Counted from the stretch's first letter, positions 10,342 to 18,060 are shown. The stretch: DNA of 64,000 nucleotides from Paenibacillaceae bacterium (GCA_004134985.1 REGQ01000001.1:124001-188000), one strand, 5' to 3'. Translations and numbers: made by a program. Notes: a model not told the origin generated them from the sequence alone.

Positions 10342-11649
10342 TTAAGCATTTTCCGAAACGGCAGCTTCTTTGCTGTTTTCAAGCAGGAAAGCGATCGTTT
10401 TGCGCAAAGTGAGGTCTTCTTTTAAATTGTCAATGTTGCCGTTTTTCGTGAAGATGTCACGCAATTCTTCTACAGGACGCTTGTAAAGTTCGGACAGTTT
10501 CTCCAGCTCTACATTCAGATCCTCTTCAGTTGCAGTAATATCTTCTGTTTTGGCGATTTGCTCAAGAACAAGGTTATTGCGTACGCGCTTATCAGCATCG
10601 CCGCTCATTTGAGCGCGAAGGGCAGCCTCGTCTTGTCCTGAGAACTGATAGTAAAGTTCCAGGTTCATCCCTTGGGAGCTCAGTCTGCTTTCGAAATCAC
10701 GCAGAAGGAAATCCGTCTCGCTGTCGATCATAGCCTGTGGGATTTCAACCTCTGCCGCTGCTGTAACTTTCTCAACAACTGCCTGCTCACGCGCTTGCTC
10801 AATTTCTTTCACTTTGCGCTCTTGGAGATTTTTCTTCAGGTCTTCCTTGTATTCTTCAAGCGTATCAAATTCACTCACATCTTTCGCGAACTCATCATCC
10901 AGTTCAGGAAGCTGCTTGCGCTTGATTTCATGCAGTTTTACTTTGAAAATAGCCGCTTTGCCTGCCAATTGCTCCGCATGGTATTCTGCAGGGAATGTCA
11001 CTTCTACATCCTTGAAATCACCAATATTCATGCCGACAACTTGCTCTTCGAAACCAGGGATGAAAGAACCTGATCCCAGCTCAAGGCTATAGCGTTCGCT
11101 TTTGCCGCCTTCAAACGGCTCGCCATCGACATATCCGTCAAAATCGATAACCGTCGTGTCGCCGTTTTGCGCTTCGCCTTCATCAATGACGACAAGCTCA
11201 GCGTGGCGGGTTTGCAAGCGGGCAAGTTCAGCATCCAGCTCTTCATCAGTTACAACCGCTTCGGTTACTGGAATTTCAACGCCTTTGTACTCGCCAAGCG
11301 AAACTTCCGGCTTCACGGTAACTGTCGCTTTGAATTTGAAGGTTTCACCTTTGCCGAATTGCTCGACATCGATTTCCGGACGGCTTACAGGCAAAATACC
11401 TGCTTCGTCAACGGCTGCGCTATAAACCTCTGGCAGCAAAATATCAATAGCATCTTGATACAAGCTTTCCACACCAAAACGGGATTCAAACAGTCCACGA
11501 GGAACTTTTCCTTTACGGAAACCAGGTACATTCACTTTCGCTACAACTTTCTTAAAAGCCTTGTCCAAAGCACCTGTAACCTGCTCCGTTCCAACTTCTA
11601 CATCCAATACGCCAACGTTTGCTTCTATCTTTTCCCAATTCACTTTCAT
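10342..11649 (-). CDS. tig: Trigger factor
   Basis: A ribosome-bound chaperone and peptidyl-prolyl isomerase that meets nascent chains at the tunnel exit. The 435-aa protein begins [11 protein letters not shown] and carries the ribosome-docking signature GFRKGKVPR near residue 45, then the FKBP-type domain and the helical C-terminal arms. The frame is open further upstream, but ATG at 11649 is chosen because it follows a GGAGGGG ribosome site at 10-base spacing and gives the family's usual N terminus. Confidence 0.96.
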   Translation of the reverse strand: MKVNWEKIEANVGVLDVEVGTEQVTGALDKAFKKVVAKVNVPGFRKGKVPRGLFESRFGVESLYQDAIDILLPEVYSAAVDEAGILPVSRPEIDVEQFGKGETFKFKATVTVKPEVSLGEYKGVEIPVTEAVVTDEELDAELARLQTRHAELVVIDEGEAQNGDTTVIDFDGYVDGEPFEGGKSERYSLELGSGSFIPGFEEQVVGMNIGDFKDVEVTFPAEYHAEQLAGKAAIFKVKLHEIKRKQLPELDDEFAKDVSEFDTLEEYKEDLKKNLQERKVKEIEQAREQAVVEKVTAAAEVEIPQAMIDSETDFLLRDFESRLSSQGMNLELYYQFSGQDEAALRAQMSGDADKRVRNNLVLEQIAKTEDITATEEDLNVELEKLSELYKRPVEELRDIFTKNGNIDNLKEDLTLRKTIAFLLENSKEAAVSENA

Positions 11650-11738
11650 TGTATGCTTTCCCCTCCGTAAATACGCATCCGTAATTTCAATTTTTCCGAT
11701 CATAAACCATTCTATTATAAACAACATCACACCATAAT

Positions 11739-12665
11739 TCAAGACTCGAAATCATTAAAATCTGTATCCTCTGCTTCAATCACCTGCCGCAACACCCGGC
11801 ACGCCTGTTCGTACCTGAATCTGAGCGTCTCCGTAATGCCGTATGTATCCCTCACTTCCTCTTCATCCACTGCGCCATAAACGGACATAAGCAGTGTAGC
11901 ATGAAGTGCGGCGGCAAAACATTCAATTGTTTCCTCTTCTTCGCGCTGCATCCATACATACGTCGAAGTGCCGTACAAATATTGCAGACAATCCCGCCAC
12001 ATCTCCCGGGCAAAATGAGGCAAAGTTGGATCGAACACATCGGTCGCCTGCTCCACACGCTCCAGGATCTGAACCAGTACACTCGGAAAATCTGCCATAG
12101 TGAGCGGCGTGGCCTCAATGTCGAGCTCCAGCAGCTTGCCTGATCTGCTAACCGTCACCTTGCCTTCAAGACCTCGCTTGCGCAAGCATTGCAGCGCTCT
12201 GAATTGCAGGAAAGGGTGCAGCGGCGTGGAAGCAAGCCACTGGATAATCGCCTGGTCCACCTCCGGGTCGCGCAGCAATGCGGCCCGCTCCAGCGCAAGC
12301 ATCTGTTGATCCATCATCGGATGATGCTTCATTATATAAAGTACTTGACGAATATAAGCCTCATCCTGCTGACCCGGATCAAGCGCGTTCTGCCTGATCG
12401 TTTCCTCATCCTCAACTTGCTCCGGCTCCCGCCTGCCCTCTCCGTCAGGAAAAGCCATATCCAGCCAGGTCAGGAGATTTTCCCATTCTTCATAATGCCG
12501 CTTGTCCTCTCCCTGACATTGCAGAAGAAAACGAAGCAAGCCACGCGCTTCACTGTACTGCTCCGCTTCCAGCATGCGGGTAAGCTGTACCTGATAGTGG
12601 TCCAGCATTCTGGGAAACAAGTATACATTTTCTTTGTGGGATTCATCTTGTGGTGGATTGGTCAT
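11739..12665 (-). CDS. YsoA-like helical-repeat protein
   Basis: The 308-aa protein is acidic and helix-rich, with repeat-like segments ([20 protein letters not shown] and following) that suggest TPR-type folding. There is no signal peptide, membrane segment or catalytic motif. Its place directly upstream of tig matches B. subtilis ysoA, a TPR protein of unknown function; the assignment rests on position plus helical character. The gap to tig is 89 bp. Confidence 0.7.
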   Translation of the reverse strand: MTNPPQDESHKENVYLFPRMLDHYQVQLTRMLEAEQYSEARGLLRFLLQCQGEDKRHYEEWENLLTWLDMAFPDGEGRREPEQVEDEETIRQNALDPGQQDEAYIRQVLYIMKHHPMMDQQMLALERAALLRDPEVDQAIIQWLASTPLHPFLQFRALQCLRKRGLEGKVTVSRSGKLLELDIEATPLTMADFPSVLVQILERVEQATDVFDPTLPHFAREMWRDCLQYLYGTSTYVWMQREEEETIECFAAALHATLLMSVYGAVDEEEVRDTYGITETLRFRYEQACRVLRQVIEAEDTDFNDFES

Positions 12666-12854
12666 TGTAATGTTATCACCGCCTCTTATGCCAGGAAATC
12701 GCTATAAAAAACTGCAGTATTCTATGTACTTGAGTCATTATAACACATGGAGCGTAAAATCAAAAAAACTGTACCTCCATCCGCTTGATTCCAGCATTCT
12801 TTTTACTCTATTTATCGGCAGCCGCCGCCTATTTAATTATTTTTAAAATAAGTG

Positions 12855-12883
12855 TTGATTTTAAACTACGTGCGTGATATGAT
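12855..12883 (+). promoter_or_regulatory. Sigma-A promoter of the tRNA-Arg gene
   Basis: TTGATT at 12855-12860 and TATGAT at 12878-12883 are 17 bp apart. The expected start of transcription lies about 20 bp before the tRNA. Confidence 0.7.
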
Positions 12884-12911
12884 AATTCATGTTCTGTTTT
12901 TGGTATATTTT

Positions 12912-12985
12912 GTCCCAGTAGCTCAGTTGGATAGAGCATACGCCTTCTAAGCGTACGGTCGGGGGTTCGAATCCCTCCTGGGACG
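12912..12985 (+). tRNA. tRNA-Arg (anticodon UCU)
   Basis: The 74-nt cloverleaf has acceptor arms GTCCCAG and CTGGGAC with a G discriminator, a D-loop AGCTCAGTTGGATAGAGC, the anticodon stem TACGC/GCGTA with loop CTTCTAA (anticodon TCT), and a T-arm GGGTTCGAATCCC. CCA is not encoded. The gene reads AGA codons. Its 3' end is the prophage attachment core, and the tRNA remains intact after integration. Confidence 0.98.
12974..12985 (+). repeat. attL core (3' end of tRNA-Arg)
   Basis: CCTCCTGGGACG is repeated identically at 57520-57531, next to the integrase gene. The flanking base differs on both sides, so the identical core is 12 bp. Confidence 0.85.
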
Positions 12986-13030
12986 TTTCGAAGTTGATTT
13001 AGATTGATTTAGATCTTTTACAAAAACAGA

Positions 13031-13077
13031 AAAAAGCCCCTAAAACCCTTGTATATCAAGTGTTTGGGGCTTTTTTT
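13031..13077 (+). terminator. Terminator just inside attL
   Basis: AAGCCCC and GGGGCTT form the main stem, the upper part pairs CTTG with CAAG, and a run of seven T follows. A-rich sequence on the other side could let it act in both directions. It would terminate tRNA-Arg transcription in the lysogen. Confidence 0.85.
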
Positions 13078-13130
13078 ATTTTTTTAACACAAGTCGAGAA
13101 TGTCATAGAATAATATAGGTTTTTGAATTT

Positions 13131-13150
13131 TTCTACACATTTTCTACACA
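13131..13150 (+). repeat. Integrase arm-type sites, left arm
   Basis: TTCTACACA occurs at 13131-13139 and 13142-13150, 11 bp (one helical turn) apart. The same pair with the same spacing is found inside attR at 57449-57468, which fits binding by the N-terminal domain of the integrase. Confidence 0.6.
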
Positions 13151-13189
13151 CAGATCGCATTTTCTTTTTCGGGTTTCTTCATTAAATAT

Positions 13190-13228
13190 TAAGAAGGAGC
13201 CACAGGGATGCTTCCGACTCATGGCTCC
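13190..13228 (-). terminator. Terminator of the phage lipoprotein gene
   Basis: GGAGCCA (13196-13202) pairs with TGGCTCC (13222-13228); T-rich sequence follows on the minus strand. It closely resembles the terminators at 14489-14519 and 57715-57752. Confidence 0.7.
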
Positions 13229-13234
13229 AATTCG

Positions 13235-13798
13235 TTAATGAAGTAGGACTAGCATTTTACGATCAGCGAGCCAGAGCCTCGTGATCTTGCCACCCTGGAC
13301 CCCAACAGACAACATAGAAGTTTTCTCTAATGATTCAGGAGTATGATCTTCCAACGAGACAGCACCTAAAAATTTGTTGTCTTTATTGTCATAGTAATAT
13401 TCCATACTGTTTTCAGCGATATCAATTGCGTACTTACTTCCATGCAATGATTTAACATCCTCTTTCGTTTGGCCAACTTTTACTCCTCGGGCTGTTGTAT
13501 AAACTGATTCCGATCCTTCCTGCAACATTAAACCTCTTGCTATGTCATCTCGATACATAAGATTAACGCCAAAATCGTACTCAGTATATATCCTCAGATT
13601 TTCTCCCTCCTTGCCCTTGCCCAGGATTTTTTCTACATCAGTTCTACTCATCCCGTAGCAAACCTTCACTTTCTCGTCATCAACTTTCACAATACACATA
13701 TCTTTGTCTGAAAATGTGTCTGGCTTGAAACTTGAAGCGCTACCGCAACCAAGCAGTACAATGAATAGCGCCGCAGCCAAGATCCCCTTTAATTTCAT
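13235..13798 (-). CDS. Putative lipoprotein (phage copy), BamE/SmpA-like signature
   Basis: The 187-aa protein has a lipoprotein signal peptide with lipobox LLGC, so it is predicted to be anchored outside the cell membrane. The mature part contains two GMSRTDVEKILG / GVKVGQTKEDVKSLHG motifs of the kind seen in BamE/SmpA-like folds. A paralogue of roughly 80 percent identity lies just outside attR at 57765-58325, in the same orientation and at nearly the same distance from the att core. In the lysogen it may act as a conversion gene; its function is unknown. Confidence 0.85.
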   Translation of the reverse strand: MKLKGILAAALFIVLLGCGSASSFKPDTFSDKDMCIVKVDDEKVKVCYGMSRTDVEKILGKGKEGENLRIYTEYDFGVNLMYRDDIARGLMLQEGSESVYTTARGVKVGQTKEDVKSLHGSKYAIDIAENSMEYYYDNKDNKFLGAVSLEDHTPESLEKTSMLSVGVQGGKITRLWLADRKMLVLLH

Positions 13799-13890
13799 TT
13801 ATACACCTCCAAATTTTACCTTAAATATTAACATCTTTAAGACAAGAGGTACAGGGATTTTCGACAAAAACTAACAATAGCCAACAAAAC

Positions 13891-13914
13891 AAAATCCCAA
13901 ACGTTTGGGATTTT
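13891..13914. terminator. Perfect 24-bp palindrome between divergent genes
   Basis: The sequence AAAATCCCAAACG and its exact complement form a perfect palindrome with A-runs before and T-runs after it. It may terminate transcription in either direction or bind a protein. A closely related hairpin follows the capsid gene at 31997-32012. Confidence 0.5.
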
Positions 13915-13939
13915 CATACTCGAAACCTAAAAATACATG

Positions 13940-13968
13940 TTGTTCACAAACATTCGTTCGTATATAAT
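13940..13968 (+). promoter_or_regulatory. SOS promoter of the YolD-like gene with LexA box
   Basis: TTGTTC (13940-13945) and TATAAT (13963-13968) are 17 bp apart. The spacer holds CAAACATTCGTTCG (13947-13960), close to the Bacillus LexA consensus CGAAC-RNRY-GTTYG. Confidence 0.7.
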
Positions 13969-13999
13969 AATCTCAAAAACATACGAAGGGATGTTCCCT

Positions 14000-14320
14000 G
14001 TGGAAAGGAAGAAGTTAGAAGGAAACGGATTTTGGGAAAGTAGCCGCATTTTACTGCCTGAGCACAGAAGAGCTGCTAAACAGCTAAGTCAGGAGCAAAA
14101 GCGCCGTCAAAGAATTGAATACGATGACCAGGAACTTGAACAGTTTGGCCGAGTATTGGCTGAATCCAAGGAGCTTGGCCAACCAGTTACAATTAAGCTG
14201 TTTGACGAGAGGGAGCATTTAGTGGTAATTGGAATTGTTGATCGACTCGATCCGTATAAACGCCGATTCATGGTGGATGGTGAGTGGTTTTGCTTGGCCG
14301 ATGTGGAAGGAGTTGAATAA
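14000..14320 (+). CDS. YolD-like protein
   Basis: The 106-aa protein matches the YolD family: a short basic N terminus, the signature ESSRILLPEHRRA, then a small beta domain ending in WFCLADVEGVE. YolD-type genes are usually paired with the error-prone polymerase gene uvrX and induced by DNA damage; here there is no polymerase gene but the promoter has a LexA box. GTG at 14000 is chosen because GAAGGG precedes it at 9 bases; an ATG at 13991 has no room for a ribosome site. Confidence 0.75.
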   Translation: MERKKLEGNGFWESSRILLPEHRRAAKQLSQEQKRRQRIEYDDQELEQFGRVLAESKELGQPVTIKLFDEREHLVVIGIVDRLDPYKRRFMVDGEWFCLADVEGVE

Positions 14321-14321
14321 A

Positions 14322-14477
14322 ATGAAACAGTGGTTAAAAACTATGTGGCCTCCCGCGCTTGTATGTTTAATGTTTATTCATGCGCTATCTTATCAGCTCG
14401 GTGCGATCATTGCTTATGGATCTATGCTTTTGCTGTTTGCTGTATATGCCATAATTAGACGAAGAAACCATACATAA
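14322..14477 (+). CDS. Small membrane protein, 51 aa
   Basis: ATG at 14322 follows the YolD stop by one base and has GAAGGAG upstream. The protein has two hydrophobic segments (about residues 9-25 and 28-43) and ends in IRRRNHT, suggesting a hairpin in the membrane with both ends inside. Function is unknown. It shares the SOS-type promoter with the YolD-like gene and ends at its own terminator. Confidence 0.65.
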   Translation: MKQWLKTMWPPALVCLMFIHALSYQLGAIIAYGSMLLLFAVYAIIRRRNHT

Positions 14478-14488
14478 ATAAATTCAAA

Positions 14489-14523
14489 GAGCCGCAGGGA
14501 TGCTTTCCTCATGCGGCTCATTT
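14489..14523 (+). terminator. Terminator between convergent genes
   Basis: GAGCCGCA (14489-14496) pairs with TGCGGCTC (14512-14519), followed by ATTTTATATT. It may serve both the plus-strand gene pair and the minus-strand winged-helix gene ending at 14528. Confidence 0.8.
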
Positions 14524-14527
14524 TATA

Positions 14528-14740
14528 TTACCAGTTTTTCTCCCTGGAGTAAACGACTCGGCTCTTACCATCATTATGCTCCAAATACCCCTGCCGCCAT
14601 AAACTATTGAGCGCAGCCCTTACCTGTTGCTGCGACCGGACAGACAGATGTGCGATCCTTGGTATATCCAGCCGTACCCATTCGTTCCGGTTTAAATTAA
14701 ATACGACGCGCAGCAGCTTCCGCTCCAGATCAGATAGCAT
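14528..14740 (-). CDS. Small winged-helix DNA-binding protein
   Basis: The 70-aa protein looks like a complete winged helix: helix 1 MLSDLERKLLRVVFNL, a turn, then a recognition helix around SVRSQQQVRAALNSLWRQ and a wing GYLEHNDGKSRVVY. The ATG at 14740 lies inside the upstream gene (11-base overlap), so translation is probably coupled. The frame is open further upstream, but that stretch overlaps the preceding gene and looks unlike protein. Probably an SOS-linked regulator; its target is unknown. Confidence 0.7.
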   Translation of the reverse strand: MLSDLERKLLRVVFNLNRNEWVRLDIPRIAHLSVRSQQQVRAALNSLWRQGYLEHNDGKSRVVYSREKNW

Positions 14741-14921
14741 GCCGGGCTGGCTCCATCGCAAGGATGTTCGATGCCAATAGCAGCCGCGGCGCCTTGGCAG
14801 TATGGCAATAAACTTTGACACGATCCCCTTGCAACTCAATCACCCGCACACGGCGCTGCGTGATCTGGTTAGCTTTATCTACATATATAATAGTAACAGT
14901 CTGGCCGATGTACTTTCTCAT
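14730..14921 (-). CDS. Small WYL-like protein
   Basis: The 63-aa protein reads MRKYIGQTVTIIYVDKANQI at the start and continues with RRVRVIELQGDRVKVYC, then APRLLLASNILAMEP. This is the Sm-like beta fold of WYL ligand-sensing domains, without a separate DNA-binding part; the winged helix is supplied by the next gene. ATG at 14921 is preferred over two upstream ATGs because GGAGG lies 8 bases before it. The promoter carries LexA boxes. The function is inferred from the fold only. Confidence 0.65.
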   Translation of the reverse strand: MRKYIGQTVTIIYVDKANQITQRRVRVIELQGDRVKVYCHTAKAPRLLLASNILAMEPARHAI

Positions 14922-14936
14922 GCTCATCGCCTCCAA

Positions 14937-14980
14937 GAACATTTGTTCCTATTATATACGAATATATGTTTGGTAAACAA
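14937..14980 (-). promoter_or_regulatory. Promoter of the WYL/winged-helix pair with two LexA-like boxes
   Basis: On the minus strand TTGTTT (14975-14980) and TATAAT (14951-14956) are 18 bp apart. GAACATTTGTTC (14937-14948) is a symmetric GAAC-N4-GTTC site just downstream of the -10, and CGAATATATGTTTG (14959-14972) lies in the spacer. Confidence 0.65.
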
Positions 14981-15022
14981 CAAGAAAAATCCCCCATCAA
15001 CCATGAAATCAAATTCTATTTA

Positions 15023-15076
15023 TTGACGTACATACGACAATGCTGTATATTCAAGTTAATAAGTCGTACATACGAC
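15023..15076 (+). promoter_or_regulatory. Promoter with two palindromic operators
   Basis: TTGACG (15023-15028) and TATATT (15046-15051) are 17 bp apart. GACGTACATACGAC (15025-15038) overlaps the -35 and spacer, and the fully symmetric GTCGTACATACGAC (15063-15076) lies just past the start of transcription, 38 bp away. This looks like a repressed promoter; which protein binds is unknown. Confidence 0.7.
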
Positions 15077-15097
15077 AATAACGGGAGGGTTAAAGAG

Positions 15098-15535
15098 ATG
15101 AATGAAATTACAATCCGAAAAGTTAGATACCAATTGCCAGAAGGATTTACATCAGTAGGTAGAGACATTTACGACGAAACAGGCCGTATATGTTCGCTGT
15201 TTCTCGGGGGGTACAGAGTAGGTGACGACCGCCCTTACGTGATGACTTTTTGGCAGCAGAGTCACCCGTTGAGAAGAATCGAGCCTGTTGAAGTGAGTAA
15301 TGATAGCGGAGTAAACAACGCTTACGCATGGGAACTATCGATGAAGTTGCTAAAAATGCTTATGGATGGAGGGAAATTGGCAGAAGATTACGAGGAAAAG
15401 CTTAAGATCGTTGATTCCGAGTTCGAAAAATTTGGTGATGAAGCATTGAAGGTGCATGTATTAAGTCGAATCGATGCTGTGATTAAGGAATACAAGAAAT
15501 CTAGAGTATGGGACTATACTCTGCTGGGAAAGTAA
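15098..15535 (+). CDS. Phage protein of unknown function, 145 aa
   Basis: I do not recognise a family. ATG at 15098 lies 3 bases after a GGGAGGG-TTAAAGAG stretch and is the natural start; the frame is open upstream through the promoter. The protein is mixed alpha/beta, with beta strands up to residue 65 and a helical, charged C-terminal half (LLKMLMDGGKLAEDYEEKLK). No membrane segment. It is expressed from the two-operator promoter and overlaps the next gene by 28 bases. Confidence 0.65.
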   Translation: MNEITIRKVRYQLPEGFTSVGRDIYDETGRICSLFLGGYRVGDDRPYVMTFWQQSHPLRRIEPVEVSNDSGVNNAYAWELSMKLLKMLMDGGKLAEDYEEKLKIVDSEFEKFGDEALKVHVLSRIDAVIKEYKKSRVWDYTLLGK

Positions 15536-15681
15536 CCCCGCTGGATCGGGTGACAACGGTAAAGGGGTACTCGGAACGCATGGGGATCCATATAAGAACG
15601 GTTCAGCGGATGTGCGAAGACGGTCGCTTGAAGGCTAGAAATGAATATGGAGTCTGGTTGATAGAGTTGGAAGATAACTAG
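15508..15681 (+). CDS. 57-aa MerR/excisionase-like HTH protein
   Basis: ATG at 15508 lies inside the previous gene in another frame. The protein reads TTVKGYSERMGIHIRTVQRM, then CEDGRLKARNEYGVWLIELED, which is the helix-turn-helix plus wing of the MerR/excisionase (HTH_17) type. Translation is probably coupled to the gene it overlaps. As a small DNA-bending type protein it is one candidate for the phage excisionase, although it is far from the integrase. The ribosome site is weak. Confidence 0.6.
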   Translation: MGLYSAGKVTPLDRVTTVKGYSERMGIHIRTVQRMCEDGRLKARNEYGVWLIELEDN

Positions 15682-15719
15682 AGTATATATTTCAGCCTAT
15701 AAATCGGGGAGGAAACCAA

Positions 15720-16022
15720 TTGATCAAAGAACAAGAATTTGAGAATAAACTACACGCTTTATCCTGTACAACTCATTTGCCTAACAATCAGCTTTATAAT
15801 GTTTTATTTGTTATCGCAAATAAGCGCGGTAATGAATTTGTTTTCTCAGAAGATAACGTTTGGAAAGTGATTGCAAAGGATTATGCACTTCAGATATATG
15901 AGGATCAAGCTAATCAACTGCATATTATAAATCAGTTTATGCAGTTTTCGGAGAATGATAATGAAGGAATGAAACATTTGCTCGCAGAGTTGGGCGATTC
16001 TCAAATTTTAATTCCTGAATAA
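15720..16022 (+). CDS. Phage protein of unknown function, 100 aa
   Basis: TTG at 15720 follows GGGGAGG at 7 bases. The protein is helical and acidic at its end (FSENDNEGMKHLLAELGDSQ), without membrane segments or recognised motif. It is the last gene of the plus-strand operon and ends 9 bases before a strong terminator. Confidence 0.6.
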   Translation: MIKEQEFENKLHALSCTTHLPNNQLYNVLFVIANKRGNEFVFSEDNVWKVIAKDYALQIYEDQANQLHIINQFMQFSENDNEGMKHLLAELGDSQILIPE

Positions 16023-16030
16023 AAGCAAAA

Positions 16031-16070
16031 GCACCCCCACCAGCCACGAGGCCAGTGGGGATATTTTTTT
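16031..16070 (+). terminator. Terminator between the plus-strand operon and the endolysin gene
   Basis: CCCCAC (16035-16040) pairs with GTGGGG (16055-16060), with inner pairs GCC/GGC, followed by ATATTTTTTT. The T-run reaches the stop codon of the convergent endolysin gene. Confidence 0.9.
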
Positions 16071-17442
16071 ATTTCAACAACCCTACCCGATCCAAGATGA
16101 CTGCAAGTTGCTCCCGCGTCACAGGCTGACCCAGCCCAAATACCCCAGGCGACACGCCAGCCAACACGCCGGACGCCGCAGCCTTCGCAATCGACGCCTC
16201 TGCCCAATGACCTGCCGACACATCTTTAAATTCTGTTTTCTTTGGCACTTGTGGTTCCTCCTCACTTCTTTCTATTCCAAGAGCCTCAGCGATCCCCGAC
16301 GCGGTAGCCTGTGCCAGTTGCTCCAGCCATATGGCGTCCTTGAGCAGTGCCACATCCTCCGCATGAGAGATAAAACCGTATTCCATCAGCACGGCAGGCA
16401 TCTTGGTTTCCCTAAGAACCGCAAGATTGGCCGTCTTGACTCCTCTGTCTGGTCTGCCTTTGGCCTTGTACAGCGCGGCCACATGACGGTGTATCGTCTC
16501 CTGATACGTCTTACTGGCAGCAGAAGAACTGGTATGACGGAAGGTTTCGAAGCCGCCTTTATCGGTCGCGCCAGCGTTGATGTGGGTGGAAAGGAAGAAA
16601 TCTGCCCCTGCTTTATTAGCGATTGCTGCCCGATCTGAAAGTTCCAAAAACACATCAGTTTGTCGGGTATAACTCACCTCAGCGCCCCAATCATTCAGCA
16701 GCTTACCAATTCGCAGCGCCAGCTTGAGAGACAAATCCTTCTCCTGCAAGTCGTTTCCGACCGCCCCGGGATCCTTGCCGCCATGTCCTCCGTCAATGAC
16801 AATCTTTTTGCTCAATCTGTCCACTCCCCTTTTTATTGTAATTGCCGATCCCATCAACCGGCCCCATCCATCATCTTGCGGCCATAGGTAGGTGCTGCCC
16901 CCGCCGTCACCATTGAGGGCATGCACACATCCCAGCCCCAGCATTACGTCTGCCATCTGGTCGAGTGTCAGAGCGCCGGAAGATGTGGCCAGTACCAAAT
17001 AACCTTCTCTGGTAATTCCCGCCGCCGTGCGCCTGCTGGAGCCATTAAGGATATCGGCGCCAGTCTGGTCACGTTTGGCTGTCTCGGCAATTACCTTGCG
17101 ACTGGCCCGCAGAAGCACTGGCGATCCCTGTACCGACCAAATAGCACCGGCTGGCGCTTTACCTATGTGCAGCGTTTTGTTTGGTAACATGTACAACTCG
17201 TCCCGCGGCGCAGTCTTTGGTGTATCCTGAACTACAGTCTTGCCGTTAGAAATGACTCGTCCAATCGGAGTGCCGCGGCTTGTGTCGGCAAAATTGAAAT
17301 TGCAGGCAACGTCAGCCTTGGACTCCTGCCCTAGCTGCTTGACGGTCGCTCCCTCCCGGTATGCCGCCGCGATCTTGTCAAAAAGAGGTCTTGAAACAAC
17401 GTATCGGATCTGGTGGCCTTTAATCGTTTTAGTTTGAATCAT
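16069..17442 (-). CDS. Endolysin: phosphodiester-glycosidase-like, Amidase_3 and SLH domains
   Basis: Cleaves the bond between N-acetylmuramic acid and L-alanine for lysis. The 457-aa protein has three parts. Residues about 90-205 resemble phosphodiester glycosidases (NAGPA family): RRTAAGI, GYLVLATSSG and LNGDGGGST. Residues 212-390 are a zinc amidase (Amidase_3) with His220 in IDGGHGGKDPG, Glu234, His287 in STHINAG and Glu354 in LMEYGF. Residues about 405-457 are one S-layer homology repeat (FKDVSAGHWAEASI, then VTREQLAVILDR) that should bind the secondary wall polymer. It overlaps the holin-like gene by 14 bases. Confidence 0.85.
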   Translation of the reverse strand: MIQTKTIKGHQIRYVVSRPLFDKIAAAYREGATVKQLGQESKADVACNFNFADTSRGTPIGRVISNGKTVVQDTPKTAPRDELYMLPNKTLHIGKAPAGAIWSVQGSPVLLRASRKVIAETAKRDQTGADILNGSSRRTAAGITREGYLVLATSSGALTLDQMADVMLGLGCVHALNGDGGGSTYLWPQDDGWGRLMGSAITIKRGVDRLSKKIVIDGGHGGKDPGAVGNDLQEKDLSLKLALRIGKLLNDWGAEVSYTRQTDVFLELSDRAAIANKAGADFFLSTHINAGATDKGGFETFRHTSSSAASKTYQETIHRHVAALYKAKGRPDRGVKTANLAVLRETKMPAVLMEYGFISHAEDVALLKDAIWLEQLAQATASGIAEALGIERSEEEPQVPKKTEFKDVSAGHWAEASIAKAAASGVLAGVSPGVFGLGQPVTREQLAVILDRVGLLK

Positions 17443-17701
17443 TGGCCGCTACCTTGACTTGCTTTACAAATTGGTGACCAAAGACCGCAAACGCCCCAAC
17501 CAGAATTCCCTGAATGACCGACAGGACAGACCAGCCGAGGACAAAGCCTGCAGCCACAATAGCAAGTGCAGTTACGATATACACAATGCTCCAGTTAGGC
17601 ACTCTTGGTGTTTTCTTAAGGGTGAAACCAACAATCCAGCATGCTACCAAAACTCCCAATAACTCAGGTGCAATCATTTCCAATACAATATTCCATTCCA
17701 T
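17429..17701 (-). CDS. Holin-like membrane protein
   Basis: The 90-aa protein has three hydrophobic segments (about residues 10-26, 39-58 and 59-77) and a charged tail FVKQVKVAANDSN, the layout of a class I holin. Holins open the cell membrane so the endolysin can reach the wall. ATG at 17701 is preferred over one at 17710, which has the ribosome site GGGAG directly against it. The exact holin family is not certain. Confidence 0.7.
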   Translation of the reverse strand: MEWNIVLEMIAPELLGVLVACWIVGFTLKKTPRVPNWSIVYIVTALAIVAAGFVLGWSVLSVIQGILVGAFAVFGHQFVKQVKVAANDSN

Positions 17702-17716
17702 TTCTATCATCTCCCT

Positions 17717-18001
17717 TTATTGTTTTCCTTCAATACGATCTAAGCGCCGATGTGCTGACTTGGCGCTCTCCTCGATACGTGTAACCCTCTCAGATACCCC
17801 GTCAATACGTTGGCTCTGGGAGCGTTGCTCAAAGCGTATATCGTCTACACCCCTGATTAGATATTGCATGTCTGACCGGATAGTGGCATCCTGAGCCGCT
17901 TCTGACGCCGTATCCTGCTTTGCGGTTCGATTTCTTCCAATCCAGCCAAGCGCCGCTCCACTGAGTGCCGACAATATTGCGATAATTGTTGCTATTTCCA
18001 A
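17717..18001 (-). CDS. Membrane-anchored coiled-coil protein of the lysis cassette
   Basis: TTG at 18001 follows GGGGGTG. The 94-aa protein has an N-terminal membrane helix (about residues 4-20, with the end WIGRNRTAK) and a long coiled coil with regular heptads (IRFEQRSQSQRIDGVSERVT). It resembles the XhlA type in size and partnership but has the reverse topology, since XhlA's membrane helix is C-terminal. It probably assists holin function. Confidence 0.65.
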   Translation of the reverse strand: MEIATIIAILSALSGAALGWIGRNRTAKQDTASEAAQDATIRSDMQYLIRGVDDIRFEQRSQSQRIDGVSERVTRIEESAKSAHRRLDRIEGKQ

Positions 18002-18024
18002 GCCAACACCCCCTTTCTCTCATA

Positions 18025-18053
18025 TAAAAAGCCCCGCATGACACACGGGGCTG
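18025..18053 (-). terminator. Terminator after the CD1375-like gene
   Basis: AGCCCCG (18031-18037) pairs with CGGGGCT (18047-18053), followed on the minus strand by TTTTTATATG. It lies between the 45-aa gene and the rest of the lysis cassette. Confidence 0.85.
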
Positions 18054-18060
18054 CTGTTGG

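Noticed and set aside
12189-12707. Plus-strand frame of 172 aa opposite the YsoA-like gene
   Set aside because: No start signal and no family features; the minus-strand gene explains the stretch.
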